Made by a program: the position numbers and the translations under genes
The notes under the pieces: model-generated
Database searches by the model: none
What the model saw: the letters and a program-made list of their open reading frames with translations, nothing else
Told to the model about the DNA's origin: nothing
Part shown: positions 8,598 to 15,821 of the stretch, one piece after another
How the letters are laid out: the number at the start of each line of letters is the position of its first letter
How positions within the stretch are numbered: the first letter of the stretch is position 1
Origin: an uncultured Bacteroidia bacterium
GTDB lineage: Bacteria > Bacteroidota > Bacteroidia > Bacteroidales > Prolixibacteraceae
Direction of reading: 5' to 3'
Assembly: GCA_903854235.1 (NCBI GenBank)
Contig: CAINVV010000097.1
Location: 1-40,554 of the forward strand
Length of the DNA: 40,554 bases

Positions 8598-9215
8598 CTA
8601 TAATTTTTGTTCGAGATCTGCGGACGTTTCGAGCGTGGTAATCAGGTTGTACCTGTTTTCATTCAAACTCTGCAGTGTACCCATCAGTTTTTTGATCACC
8701 GGATAGGCAGTTGCCTGATCGGCTTTAATGGCTATTCTGTACTCCTTGCTGAGGCTTCTTGTTGCACTAACCCAATTTTTCAACTGGTTGTCAACGGAGT
8801 CACAAGGTATGCCTCCAATTCCGGTCATGGTTTCCCTTTCTTCCTCTTTCATCGCCAGATAATTTTTCATCTGGTTCATCGGGAGACCGAAACTGCTGAT
8901 CAGGCTGAACTCCTTCAATTCATTCTGCGAAAAAGCGATGTTGTAGAGGGTTCCCATTTTTTCGAGCAGGGTCATCCTGTTTTCCTGACCATCGATACCA
9001 AAAAAGAGTTTCCCTTTCGAATCAACCAGGATAAGCATCATGTTACGTTCCGGAATTTTTATTTCAGAGATGGAACTGGGTGTGTTGACCACAGCAGCCT
9101 CTTTCTTCGTGAAATTAGAGGTTAACATGAAAAAGGTCAGCAGCAGGAAAGCCACGTCACACATGGCTGTCATATCTACTACGGTACTTTTTCTTGGTAT
9201 CTTAACTTTGGGCAT
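8598..9215 (-). CDS. exbD: ExbD-type proton channel subunit, first copy
   Basis: This 205-residue protein begins with PKVKIPRKSTVVDMTAMCD followed by a hydrophobic helix, AFLLLTFFML. The aspartate of MCD at the start of the helix is the expected proton carrier. The periplasmic part ends with EYRIAIKADQATAYPVIKKLMGTL, the normal ExbD C-terminal fold, preceded by an insertion of about 60 residues. It lies 24 nt after exbB and 6 nt before the second exbD. The two ExbD proteins share little beyond the helix and the C-terminal fold, so they probably have distinct positions in the complex. Confidence 0.88.
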   Translation of the reverse strand: MPKVKIPRKSTVVDMTAMCDVAFLLLTFFMLTSNFTKKEAAVVNTPSSISEIKIPERNMMLILVDSKGKLFFGIDGQENRMTLLEKMGTLYNIAFSQNELKEFSLISSFGLPMNQMKNYLAMKEEERETMTGIGGIPCDSVDNQLKNWVSATRSLSKEYRIAIKADQATAYPVIKKLMGTLQSLNENRYNLITTLETSADLEQKL

Positions 9216-9239
9216 AATATTCAGTCATTAAAACTGGTT

Positions 9240-10043
9240 TCAGTGTTTGGCCGCAAAAGTCTGTGCAATACTGTAGCCGGCTTCATCGATGGCATAGGTC
9301 AGTTTGTCGATGCGCGTGGTGAAGTAGCTGTAGGAGACCATGGCCAGTGCTGCAGAACCAATTCCGAACGCCGTGTTTACAAGTGCCTCAGAAATACCGT
9401 TGGCAAGAGCCACGGAGTCGGGAGCACCTGCATTGGCCATGGCAGCGAAGGAGCGGATCATTCCCAAGACCGTTCCCAGCAAGCCCATCAGGGTTGCCAA
9501 AGAGGTGATGGTGGCAAGGATGGGAAGATTCTCCTCCAGACTTGGCAATTCAAGCGAAGTTGCCTCCTCTAAATTTTTTTGAATATCCAGAATTTTCTGT
9601 TCCTTGGTCATCAGTTGGTCGAGCTCCATCTGCTCGTATTTGTCGAGCGTCGACTTGGCCACACTGGCAACTGATCCCTGAACCCTGTCGCATTCGTTTC
9701 TGGCCCCGTGAATGTCATTGGCTGCCAGATATTGCTTCAGGTTGGCCACTAATTTGACGGGAGGAAGGTTTCCATATGCTTTTTTAATGGTGAAATATCT
9801 TTCGATCGAAAAAGCCATCACGGTGATCAGGAGGGTCATCAGGATTGGAACGATGTAACCACCCTTGTATATGATGCCCAGAAAACTCCCTTGAAGCGGC
9901 GAATTATCGGAACTGTTACCCTGAAAATTGGAGGGTGCCCCCATGATGAAAAAATAGACAAAAAGGGCTATCACAAATGCAACCGGAATGACGGAAGTGG
10001 CGAAAAGATTCTGGATCTTGGAAATTTCGGTTTGTGCTTTCAC
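9240..10043 (-). CDS. exbB: ExbB/TolQ/MotA-family proton channel
   Basis: This 267-residue protein has an N-terminal helix (about residues 15-35) that E. coli ExbB lacks. The three standard helices follow: GGYIVPILMTLLITVMAF, a helix in LEENLPILATITSLATLMGLLGTV and one in VNTAFGIGSAALAMVSYSYF. The MGLLGTVLGMIRSF stretch is the MotA/TolQ/ExbB signature. It forms the inner-membrane pentamer around ExbD that powers TonB. It is the first gene of the operon, with a candidate promoter 32 nt upstream. The extra helix is a known feature of Bacteroidota ExbB. Confidence 0.92.
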   Translation of the reverse strand: MKAQTEISKIQNLFATSVIPVAFVIALFVYFFIMGAPSNFQGNSSDNSPLQGSFLGIIYKGGYIVPILMTLLITVMAFSIERYFTIKKAYGNLPPVKLVANLKQYLAANDIHGARNECDRVQGSVASVAKSTLDKYEQMELDQLMTKEQKILDIQKNLEEATSLELPSLEENLPILATITSLATLMGLLGTVLGMIRSFAAMANAGAPDSVALANGISEALVNTAFGIGSAALAMVSYSYFTTRIDKLTYAIDEAGYSIAQTFAAKH

Positions 10044-10432
10044 GCGTAAATAATTTTTATTGATTATTGAATATCAAATTTAACTCCTGAAAGGCTTACA
10101 AACTATTGACTTGCTTTTCGTTGGCTTGGTAACCTGGTGGTTTCATACATCCAACTGGCTAAAATTGAGTTTGTATTCCCTTCAAAATGAGTGGATCTGT
10201 TGCTCGTTTTTGATTTATTTTCCTATAAATCAGCCTACAAAAGTAACAATCTTTCTCATTTTCGATCTTCAGTTGATCACAAAAATTGTTAAATGGAGGA
10301 GATATTCACAGATAGCGACATAAGCAAATCTGGCGGTTTTAAAAGGGATCCGGGACGTAAAATAGTTTCACTGCCCAGAAATATTCTTAAAATTTTCCTT
10401 TAGAGAATGAAGCAATGCTGTTGATACGGAAT
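10044..10432. other. Intergenic region between hydG and exbB
   Basis: This 389-nt AT-rich gap lies between two minus-strand genes. Near exbB it holds a candidate promoter, listed separately. Its left-to-right reading frame at 10111-10323 has no coding character. I see no clear hydG terminator hairpin with a T-run, no RNA gene and no phased repeat. Confidence 0.6.
10075..10102 (-). promoter_or_regulatory. Candidate Bacteroidota-type promoter for the exbB operon
   Basis: On the minus strand, 10082-10075 reads TAAATTTG, a full match to the Bacteroidota -7 box TAnnTTTG. TTTG at 10102-10099 could be the -33 box, with 16 nt between them, slightly short of the usual spacing. Transcription would start about 25 nt before the exbB ATG. 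Confidence 0.4.
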
Positions 10433-11941
10433 TTAAATGAAAAGGTCGCGTTTGCCGTTTAGCGTCTCTCCGTAATCCTGCCGAAATCTGGTGAGCAGGT
10501 GTGGTTTTTGCTTAAAATAATCGGCCCCTTCAATTTCAGCAATCTCCTGCTGAATCAGCTTTTCCCCGATTTCTTTGGTTTCGGGGGAGGCATAATCGTT
10601 GAGGTATTCCCGGTAGGTGAGTACGGCATTGAGCTTGCAGTATTTTCCCTCCACACAATGGCTCAGCATACCCATAATGGTCTCGCCTGTTCTGCCGCAG
10701 CGGTAGCCTGCGGTGCAAAAGGAGGAGATGTATCCCAGTTTTCCGACCTCCCGGATCACTTCGTCCAAATCGCGCGGGTCTCCAATGGTGAACTGTTCCT
10801 TGTCCTTGTTCAGCTCCTTTTTCTGGTCACTGTAAGCTCCAATTCCGATCCTGGTGGAAGCATCGGTTTGGGTGCATCCCAGTTGCAAAAGCTCCAATTT
10901 GATATCTGCTTTTTCCCTGGCGGTGACAATAAGACCCGCCGTTGGAACGGAAAGGCGCAACACGGCCACCACCTTCTTCATGTTATCATCCGAAAGGATG
11001 TATTCTGAATGGTCGCTTAGCCAGGATCCCAGAGCCGGGGTCATCCGGGGAAAGGAGATGGTATGCGGCCCGATACCGAACTGCCGTTCCAGGTCATGGG
11101 TGTGCTTCAGGAGTCCCATTACCTCAAATTTCCAGTCGTAGAGACCGAAAAGCGCTCCAATGGCCACGTCGTCCAGTCCGGCTTCCAGTGCGCGGTGCAG
11201 GGCGTAGAGCCTCCAGCGGTAATTTCCTTTCAGCGTATTGGCTGGATGCACCTGGCTGTAGGTCTCCCTGTGATAGGTCTCCTGAAAGACCTGGTAGGTG
11301 CCAATTCCAGCCTCCTTCAGTTTTTTAAGTTTGGCAATGTCCATCGGGGCCGCATTGATGTTCGCACGGCGTATGTTCGTGGGCTGTCCGGATTTGGCGG
11401 CAATCTCCTGTACTGAATAGACAGATTTGATGCATTCCACCATGTAGTCCACATCCGTGGAAGGATGTTCTCCGAAAACGAGTATCAACCGCTTGTGACC
11501 TTCATTCAAGACAGAGGCAGTTTCCCGTTTGACCTCCTCCATGGTCAGGATCCTTCTTTTTTCGAGGCTGTTCGCTTCGCGGAAACCGCAGTAGGCGCAG
11601 TTGTTGACACAATGGTTGGCACAATAGAGTGGGGCAAAGAAGACGATTCGGTTGTCGTATACCTTCTTCTTGACGGCAAGTGCGGTCTGGTTGATCTCCT
11701 GCCAAAGTTCAGGATCAGTTACCTGAAGAAGCGCAGCGGTTTCGTCGGAGCTCAGGGTGGTGATGGAAAGGGATTTCTGAAGAATATCCCTGATAAACTT
11801 TGGATCAGGCTGGCGCTGGCGGTCGAGGGTGGCAAAAATGGCCTGATTGTCAATGAAATCTTTCCCGTCAACGAGGTATTTGTCGATCTCAGCATTGCTG
11901 ATAATTCCCTCTTTCCAATCTTTGATGCTCGTAAATGCCAT
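10433..11941 (-). CDS. hydG: Radical-SAM [FeFe]-hydrogenase maturase HydG, with variant C-terminal cysteine motif
   Basis: This 502-residue protein is a radical-SAM tyrosine lyase that makes CO and cyanide for the hydrogenase H-cluster. The SAM-cluster motif is C111, C115, C118 (CVNNCAYC), preceded by NRIVFFAPLYCANH, as in HydG and ThiH. The C-terminal auxiliary-cluster region normally reads C-x2-C-x22-C. Here C409 is present, but the second position is G412 (CTAG). C435 keeps the x22 spacing from 412, and extra cysteines sit at 415 and 429. The gene follows hydA after 45 nt, which supports identity as the maturase rather than ThiH. No hydE or hydF is in view. Length is slightly above the usual 470. 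Confidence 0.92.
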   Translation of the reverse strand: MAFTSIKDWKEGIISNAEIDKYLVDGKDFIDNQAIFATLDRQRQPDPKFIRDILQKSLSITTLSSDETAALLQVTDPELWQEINQTALAVKKKVYDNRIVFFAPLYCANHCVNNCAYCGFREANSLEKRRILTMEEVKRETASVLNEGHKRLILVFGEHPSTDVDYMVECIKSVYSVQEIAAKSGQPTNIRRANINAAPMDIAKLKKLKEAGIGTYQVFQETYHRETYSQVHPANTLKGNYRWRLYALHRALEAGLDDVAIGALFGLYDWKFEVMGLLKHTHDLERQFGIGPHTISFPRMTPALGSWLSDHSEYILSDDNMKKVVAVLRLSVPTAGLIVTAREKADIKLELLQLGCTQTDASTRIGIGAYSDQKKELNKDKEQFTIGDPRDLDEVIREVGKLGYISSFCTAGYRCGRTGETIMGMLSHCVEGKYCKLNAVLTYREYLNDYASPETKEIGEKLIQQEIAEIEGADYFKQKPHLLTRFRQDYGETLNGKRDLFI

Positions 11942-11986
11942 GGCGTACTTTTGAACTGCAAATATACAGTAAAAAGTGCGTTCGGG

Positions 11987-13777
11987 CTATGATCTTTCTC
12001 GTGTTTGATAGGAAGTATGCAACAATTTATGCGATAATTCACCCAATGGCTGACCCAAAAAATCCTTGTAGATCTTGATCACCTCCGGATTCTCGTGCGA
12101 TTTTCGGATTGGCTTTCCCAAGTCTTCCGCATAGATGGCAGCAGCCCTCTTTTTTCGGATTTCGAAGTTGGTAGGGATGGGTTGGCCGCCTCCGCCCAGA
12201 CATCCACCAGGGCAAGCCATCACCTCGAGAAAATGAAACGAGGCGGATCCGTTTTTGATCTGGTCCATCGCTTTTTTGGCATTGGTCAGTCCATGAGCCA
12301 CGGCGTAATTCAATTCGACTCCCTCCAGGAATTTCCATTCCTCCAGCGGATTCTCAATTTTGACGCTGCTCATGCGAACTCCCTCCATTCCACGAATGGG
12401 AAGAACTACCAGATTTTTAAAGGGTATTTCCCTGCCCGTTACGATTTCGTAAACGGTCCGGAGAGCCGCCTCCGTCACGCCTCCCGTCACTCCGAAAATC
12501 ACAGCGGCACCGGTAGATTCTCCCATCAATCGGTCGAATTCCATCTCCTCCAGCTGTGCGAAGTTAATTCCTGCCTGCTTGATCATGATGGCCAGTTCGC
12601 GGGTCGTCAAAACGTAATCCACGTCGCGGTAGCCACTTCCGTGCATTTCAGGTCGTGCTGCCTCAAATTTTTTAGCAGTGCAGGGCATCACCGAGACAGA
12701 CACAATTTTTTTTGGATCGATGTTGCGTACCTTGGCGTAATAGGTTTTCAACAGTGCCCCGAACATCTGCTGGGGAGATTTGCAGGTTGAGAGATTTGGC
12801 AGGTATTCGGGGTACATGTGCTCAATGTATTTGATCCAACCGGGTGAACAGGAGGTGGCCATCGGCAGCGGCACGTTGGATTCCTTGTCGAGCAACGCCC
12901 TTTTCAACCGGTGCAGCAGTTCGGATCCCTCTTCCAGAATGGTCAGATCCGCCGTAAAATCGGTGTCAAGTACTGCATCGAAGCCCAGTCTTTTCAGGGC
13001 TGAAACCATTTTCCCCGTCACCCGGTTTCCGGCAGGATAGCCCAATTCTTCGCCCAAGCCCACCCTTACGGCAGGTGCAGTCTGCACCACCACGTGGAGA
13101 TCCGGATTGGAAATGGCCTCCCAGACCTCTTCGATGTAGTTTTTCTCCACCAGCGCCCCCGTCGGACAGCGGTTTACACACTGACCACAATTGGTACAGA
13201 CTACCTCGTTCATCGATTTCTCGTAAAAAGTAGAGATCTTCATCCGGTGTCCCTTGTAAGCAACCGAGAGTGCATTGACCCCCTGAAGTTCCTCGCAGGT
13301 GCGGACACAACGCTGGCATCGGATGCACTTGCTGTCGTCCTTTACGATGCTGGGGGAGAAATTGTCGATGGTATGTACTTTCTCATCGTAGAGTTCGATA
13401 AAATCCTGGGTCATGATTTTGTATTCCGAGGCAAGGAATTGCAGTTCGCACTTTCCATTTTTGTAGCATTTGGTACAATCAGAATGATGTTCAGACAACA
13501 ACAACTCAATGATATGCTTTCTGCAGTTTCTCACTTTCAGGCTGTTGGTCAGGATGTCCATTCCCTCTTCACAGGGAGTTGCACAGGCTGCTGCCAACCG
13601 CTTTTGCCCGGTTACCTCCACCAGGCAAACCCTGCAATTGCCTGCCACACAGATATCCTGGTGGTAGCAAAGTGTTGGAATGACTACGTTTATCCTTTTT
13701 GCGGCATCCAGAATAACCGTATTCTCTTCGACCTCTACCGGTATTCCGTTAATCGTGATGTGAATCGTTTCAGACAT
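11987..13777 (-). CDS. hydA: [FeFe]-hydrogenase catalytic subunit, HydA/HndD type
   Basis: This 596-residue protein reads, in order: an N-terminal [2Fe-2S] domain (C37, C48, C51, C65) and a His-Cys cluster (H97, C101, C104, C110). Two [4Fe-4S] sites follow (C151-C154-C157-C161 and C194-C197-C200-C204), then the H-cluster domain and a small-subunit-like tail (KSHENP...LLHTSY). H-cluster motifs are L1 TSCSPGW at 308, L2 MPCTAKKFE (C366) and L3 MACPGGCLGGGGQ (C522, C526). L1 has serine where CpI has its second cysteine. The enzyme interconverts protons and H2 using electrons from HydB/HydC. There is no signal peptide, so it is cytoplasmic. It lacks the extra C-terminal [2Fe-2S] domain of the Thermotoga subunit. 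Confidence 0.93.
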   Translation of the reverse strand: MSETIHITINGIPVEVEENTVILDAAKRINVVIPTLCYHQDICVAGNCRVCLVEVTGQKRLAAACATPCEEGMDILTNSLKVRNCRKHIIELLLSEHHSDCTKCYKNGKCELQFLASEYKIMTQDFIELYDEKVHTIDNFSPSIVKDDSKCIRCQRCVRTCEELQGVNALSVAYKGHRMKISTFYEKSMNEVVCTNCGQCVNRCPTGALVEKNYIEEVWEAISNPDLHVVVQTAPAVRVGLGEELGYPAGNRVTGKMVSALKRLGFDAVLDTDFTADLTILEEGSELLHRLKRALLDKESNVPLPMATSCSPGWIKYIEHMYPEYLPNLSTCKSPQQMFGALLKTYYAKVRNIDPKKIVSVSVMPCTAKKFEAARPEMHGSGYRDVDYVLTTRELAIMIKQAGINFAQLEEMEFDRLMGESTGAAVIFGVTGGVTEAALRTVYEIVTGREIPFKNLVVLPIRGMEGVRMSSVKIENPLEEWKFLEGVELNYAVAHGLTNAKKAMDQIKNGSASFHFLEVMACPGGCLGGGGQPIPTNFEIRKKRAAAIYAEDLGKPIRKSHENPEVIKIYKDFLGQPLGELSHKLLHTSYQTRERS

Positions 13778-13840
13778 GATTTTGAATTTAGGAATTTCGA
13801 TTTTGGAATCACTTTTGCCTTTTGCCTTTCTCCTTTAGCC
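13778..13840. repeat. Nine in-phase heptamers filling the hydB-hydA gap
   Basis: The gap reads as nine consecutive 7-nt units with no break. The five next to hydA are GATTTTG-like (GATTTTG twice, AATTTAG, GAATTTC, GAATCAC). The four next to hydB are TTTTGCC-like (TTTTGCC twice, TTTCTCC, TTTAGCC). The array ends directly at the hydA ATG (13775-13777) and begins 3 nt after the hydB stop. In the sense direction the units are GGCAAAA and CAAAATC, and GGAG within them could act as the hydA ribosome-binding site. Confidence 0.85.
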
Positions 13841-13843
13841 TTC

Positions 13844-15037
13844 TCAATAGATCATTTCCTCCCTGAAATTCTCCACGATCGAGGCAAAGGAGTTGGCCAC
13901 CGATTGCCCCAGGCCGCATTTGGCCGTAAACTGCATCGTTTCGCTCAGTTTGAGCAGTTTATCGAGGTAGGGTGCCGGCCGATCCCCTTTTTTGACGGCC
14001 TTGATGCCTGCCAGCAGCTGCTGGCATCCGATCCGGCAAGGGGTGCATTGGCCGCACGACTCCTCCCGGAAGAATTCGAGGTAGTTGTCGAGTAGGTTGT
14101 ACATCGAGCGAGAACTGTTGAAGAGCATCATCGATCCGCCGGTAGGCAGGGAAATGCCAATCAGTTTCCCCTGGTAGCCAATGGCCGTTTCGCTGAATTT
14201 TTTGCGTGGAACCAGAAAACCGGAGGCACCGCCCACCTGCACTGCCTTGGTGTCACCATCACCGAATTCCTCCACGAAATCCTGCAGGCTCATCCCCAGT
14301 TCCAGCTCGTAAATGCCGGGTTTAGGGGTATCTCCGGAAACGGAAAATAGTTTGGAACCTCGCGAATACTGGACTCCCAGGTCGTAAAATTTCTTGGCAC
14401 CGTATTTGAAAATGGTGTAGGTATGGGCAAGCGTCTCGACATTGTTGATTACGGTGGGCTTGTTGCGGTAGCCATTCACGGAAGGGTAGGGCGGTTTATT
14501 GCGCGGCTCCCCTCTTTTTCCCTCGAGCGATTCAAACAGGGCCGTCTCCTCTCCGCAGATGTATGCACCGCTGCCCATGAAAACCTTGATCGTGAAATCG
14601 AGGTTGATTTTTTTGCAAAAATAGCTGAATTCGTTGATGGCCTCATTGAGCGGCTTCTCCAGGAATTGGTACTCTCCTCGCAGATAGATGATGCCGTTCG
14701 ATGCACCCACGATGTATCCGCATACAGCCATGGCAGTCAGTACTTTGTAAGGCACGCGTGTCAGGATCTCCCTGTCCTTGAAAGTGCCCGGTTCTCCCTC
14801 ATCGGCGTTGCAGATCACATATTTTTCGTTGCCTTGGACTTCAGAGGTGAGCTTCCATTTTAACCCTGTCGGGAATCCGGCCCCGCCTCGTCCTTTCAAT
14901 TCGGAACTGATCAGTTCATTGATCAACTCCTGCCTGGACCGATGGATGGACTTTTGCAGGATTTTTTCCCAGTCGGTGTCCTGGACAAAAATAAAATCAA
15001 CCCGTTTCAACAGAAGATGCTGCTCAATCATTGTCAA
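13844..15037 (-). CDS. hydB: NADH-binding hydrogenase subunit, NuoF/HydB type, short form
   Basis: This 397-residue protein has the NuoF-like flavoprotein fold: GRGGAGFPTG at 49-58 (FMN/NADH site), NADEGEPGTFKDRE at 77-90 and the [4Fe-4S] site ESCGQCTPC (C328, C331, C334) with C374 in AKCGLGQ. It should accept or give electrons to NAD(H). HydB of the Thermotoga and Acetobacterium bifurcating enzymes is about 600 residues, with an N-terminal [2Fe-2S] domain and a C-terminal 2x[4Fe-4S] domain. Both are absent here. It lies between hydC (110-nt gap) and hydA (66-nt gap). M3 is an alternative start. A simple NADH-dependent hydrogenase is as likely as a bifurcating one. Confidence 0.9.
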   Translation of the reverse strand: MTMIEQHLLLKRVDFIFVQDTDWEKILQKSIHRSRQELINELISSELKGRGGAGFPTGLKWKLTSEVQGNEKYVICNADEGEPGTFKDREILTRVPYKVLTAMAVCGYIVGASNGIIYLRGEYQFLEKPLNEAINEFSYFCKKINLDFTIKVFMGSGAYICGEETALFESLEGKRGEPRNKPPYPSVNGYRNKPTVINNVETLAHTYTIFKYGAKKFYDLGVQYSRGSKLFSVSGDTPKPGIYELELGMSLQDFVEEFGDGDTKAVQVGGASGFLVPRKKFSETAIGYQGKLIGISLPTGGSMMLFNSSRSMYNLLDNYLEFFREESCGQCTPCRIGCQQLLAGIKAVKKGDRPAPYLDKLLKLSETMQFTAKCGLGQSVANSFASIVENFREEMIY

Positions 15038-15109
15038 TGGATTTAAGGATTATAGCTCAAAAGTTTCAAGGTATCCTGAATGCCACTCCTGCAACCGTAA
15101 TCAAATTTG

Positions 15110-15144
15110 GATTTTCGAATGTCGATTTTGGGAGTTGGAATGGC
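15110..15144. repeat. Five in-phase heptamers in the hydC-hydB gap
   Basis: Units of 7 nt run from 15110: GATTTTC, GAATGTC, GATTTTG, GGAGTTG, GAATGGC. They begin 3 nt after the hydC stop codon (15148-15150). GATTTTG and its relatives are the same unit family as in the hydB-hydA gap. The rest of the gap, to 15038, shows no phase. Confidence 0.65.
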
Positions 15145-15147
15145 CAA

Positions 15148-15618
15148 TTACAGCTCTTTTTTAAGATAGTCGCTCAAAATTTCCCGAACTTTTTCAGGAG
15201 TAAGCTCGGTATAAACTTCGTGGTTGATCACCATGGCTGGGGCCTTGTGACACCAACCCAGACAGTTGGTCTCCACCAGACTGAACCTGCCATCTTGGGT
15301 GGTCTGACCGATATCTATTTTTAGCATGTCCTTGATAGCCAGTATAATCTGATTCTTTCCCATCATTGAACAGGAGATGGTCTTGCAAACCCGGATGGTA
15401 AATTTCCCCATTTTCCGGTGCTCCAGAAAGGAATAGAAAGTGGCTGTTCCGAAAACTTCGGCTGCAGGCAGATCGAGCTCCCGCGAGATTTCGACCATCG
15501 ATCGTTGGGAAAGGTAGTTCTCGTATTCGACGACGCCTTGAAGGATGGGTAAAAGGCTCTCTCTGGTGCGGCCGTGGAGATCGGCCAGCGCTATAATCCG
15601 ATTGTGCAGTGAGTCCAT
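15148..15618 (-). CDS. hydC: NuoE-like [2Fe-2S] hydrogenase subunit HydC
   Basis: This 156-residue protein is a thioredoxin-fold ferredoxin of the NuoE type. Its [2Fe-2S] ligands are C78 and C83 (RVCKTISCS) and C119 and C123 (NCLGWCHKAPAM), the family's C-x4-C and C-x3-C spacing. The N-terminal helical region (VVEYENYLSQRSMVEISREL) matches NuoE. It passes electrons between HydB and HydA in the cytoplasm. It is the first gene of the hydC-hydB-hydA-hydG operon. Upstream, a terminator at 15791-15815 separates it from the dihydroorotate-dehydrogenase-like gene, so the operon needs its own promoter between 15619 and 15790. Confidence 0.92.
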   Translation of the reverse strand: MDSLHNRIIALADLHGRTRESLLPILQGVVEYENYLSQRSMVEISRELDLPAAEVFGTATFYSFLEHRKMGKFTIRVCKTISCSMMGKNQIILAIKDMLKIDIGQTTQDGRFSLVETNCLGWCHKAPAMVINHEVYTELTPEKVREILSDYLKKEL

Positions 15619-15700
15619 TGCGGTAAGATTTAAAGAGTTAAAAATATACCGGCTTCTGTTCTACTAAATTAAATCATTCATCCTGAGCATCCAAGAGCCT

Positions 15701-15722
15701 AAATATGTTTTTTGTCATATTT
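15701..15722. promoter_or_regulatory. Dyad upstream of the hydrogenase operon
   Basis: AAATATG and CATATTT form a perfect 7-bp inverted repeat with an 8-nt centre, about 83 nt upstream of hydC. It is the clearest symmetric element in the only gap that can hold the operon promoter, so an operator is possible. It does not match the Rex or FNR consensus as I know them. Confidence 0.3.
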
Positions 15723-15790
15723 TGGAGGATTTGCTGCTGCCATTGGGTTCAACAGTAGGAGACTTACGGAAATAAAAAAGATAAAATCAT

Positions 15791-15815
15791 AAAAAAACCC
15801 GGCAGAACCGGGTTT
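15791..15815 (-). terminator. Rho-independent terminator of the dihydroorotate-dehydrogenase-like gene
   Basis: An 8-bp stem (AAACCCGG with CCGGGTTT) and a 5-nt loop occupy 15795-15815. On the minus strand a run of seven T follows (15797-15791, shared with the stem base). It begins 7 nt after the stop codon at 15822. Confidence 0.85.
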
Positions 15816-15821
15816 CTATTT

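Noticed and set aside
10111-10323. 70-codon plus-strand frame between hydG and exbB
   Set aside because: Composition is that of AT-rich spacer, there is no ribosome-binding site or recognisable domain, and it overlaps the exbB promoter region.
10433-11941. ThiH (thiamine tyrosine lyase) instead of HydG
   Set aside because: Adjacency to hydA, length near 500 and a cysteine-rich C-terminal region favour HydG. ThiH is shorter and lies with thi genes.
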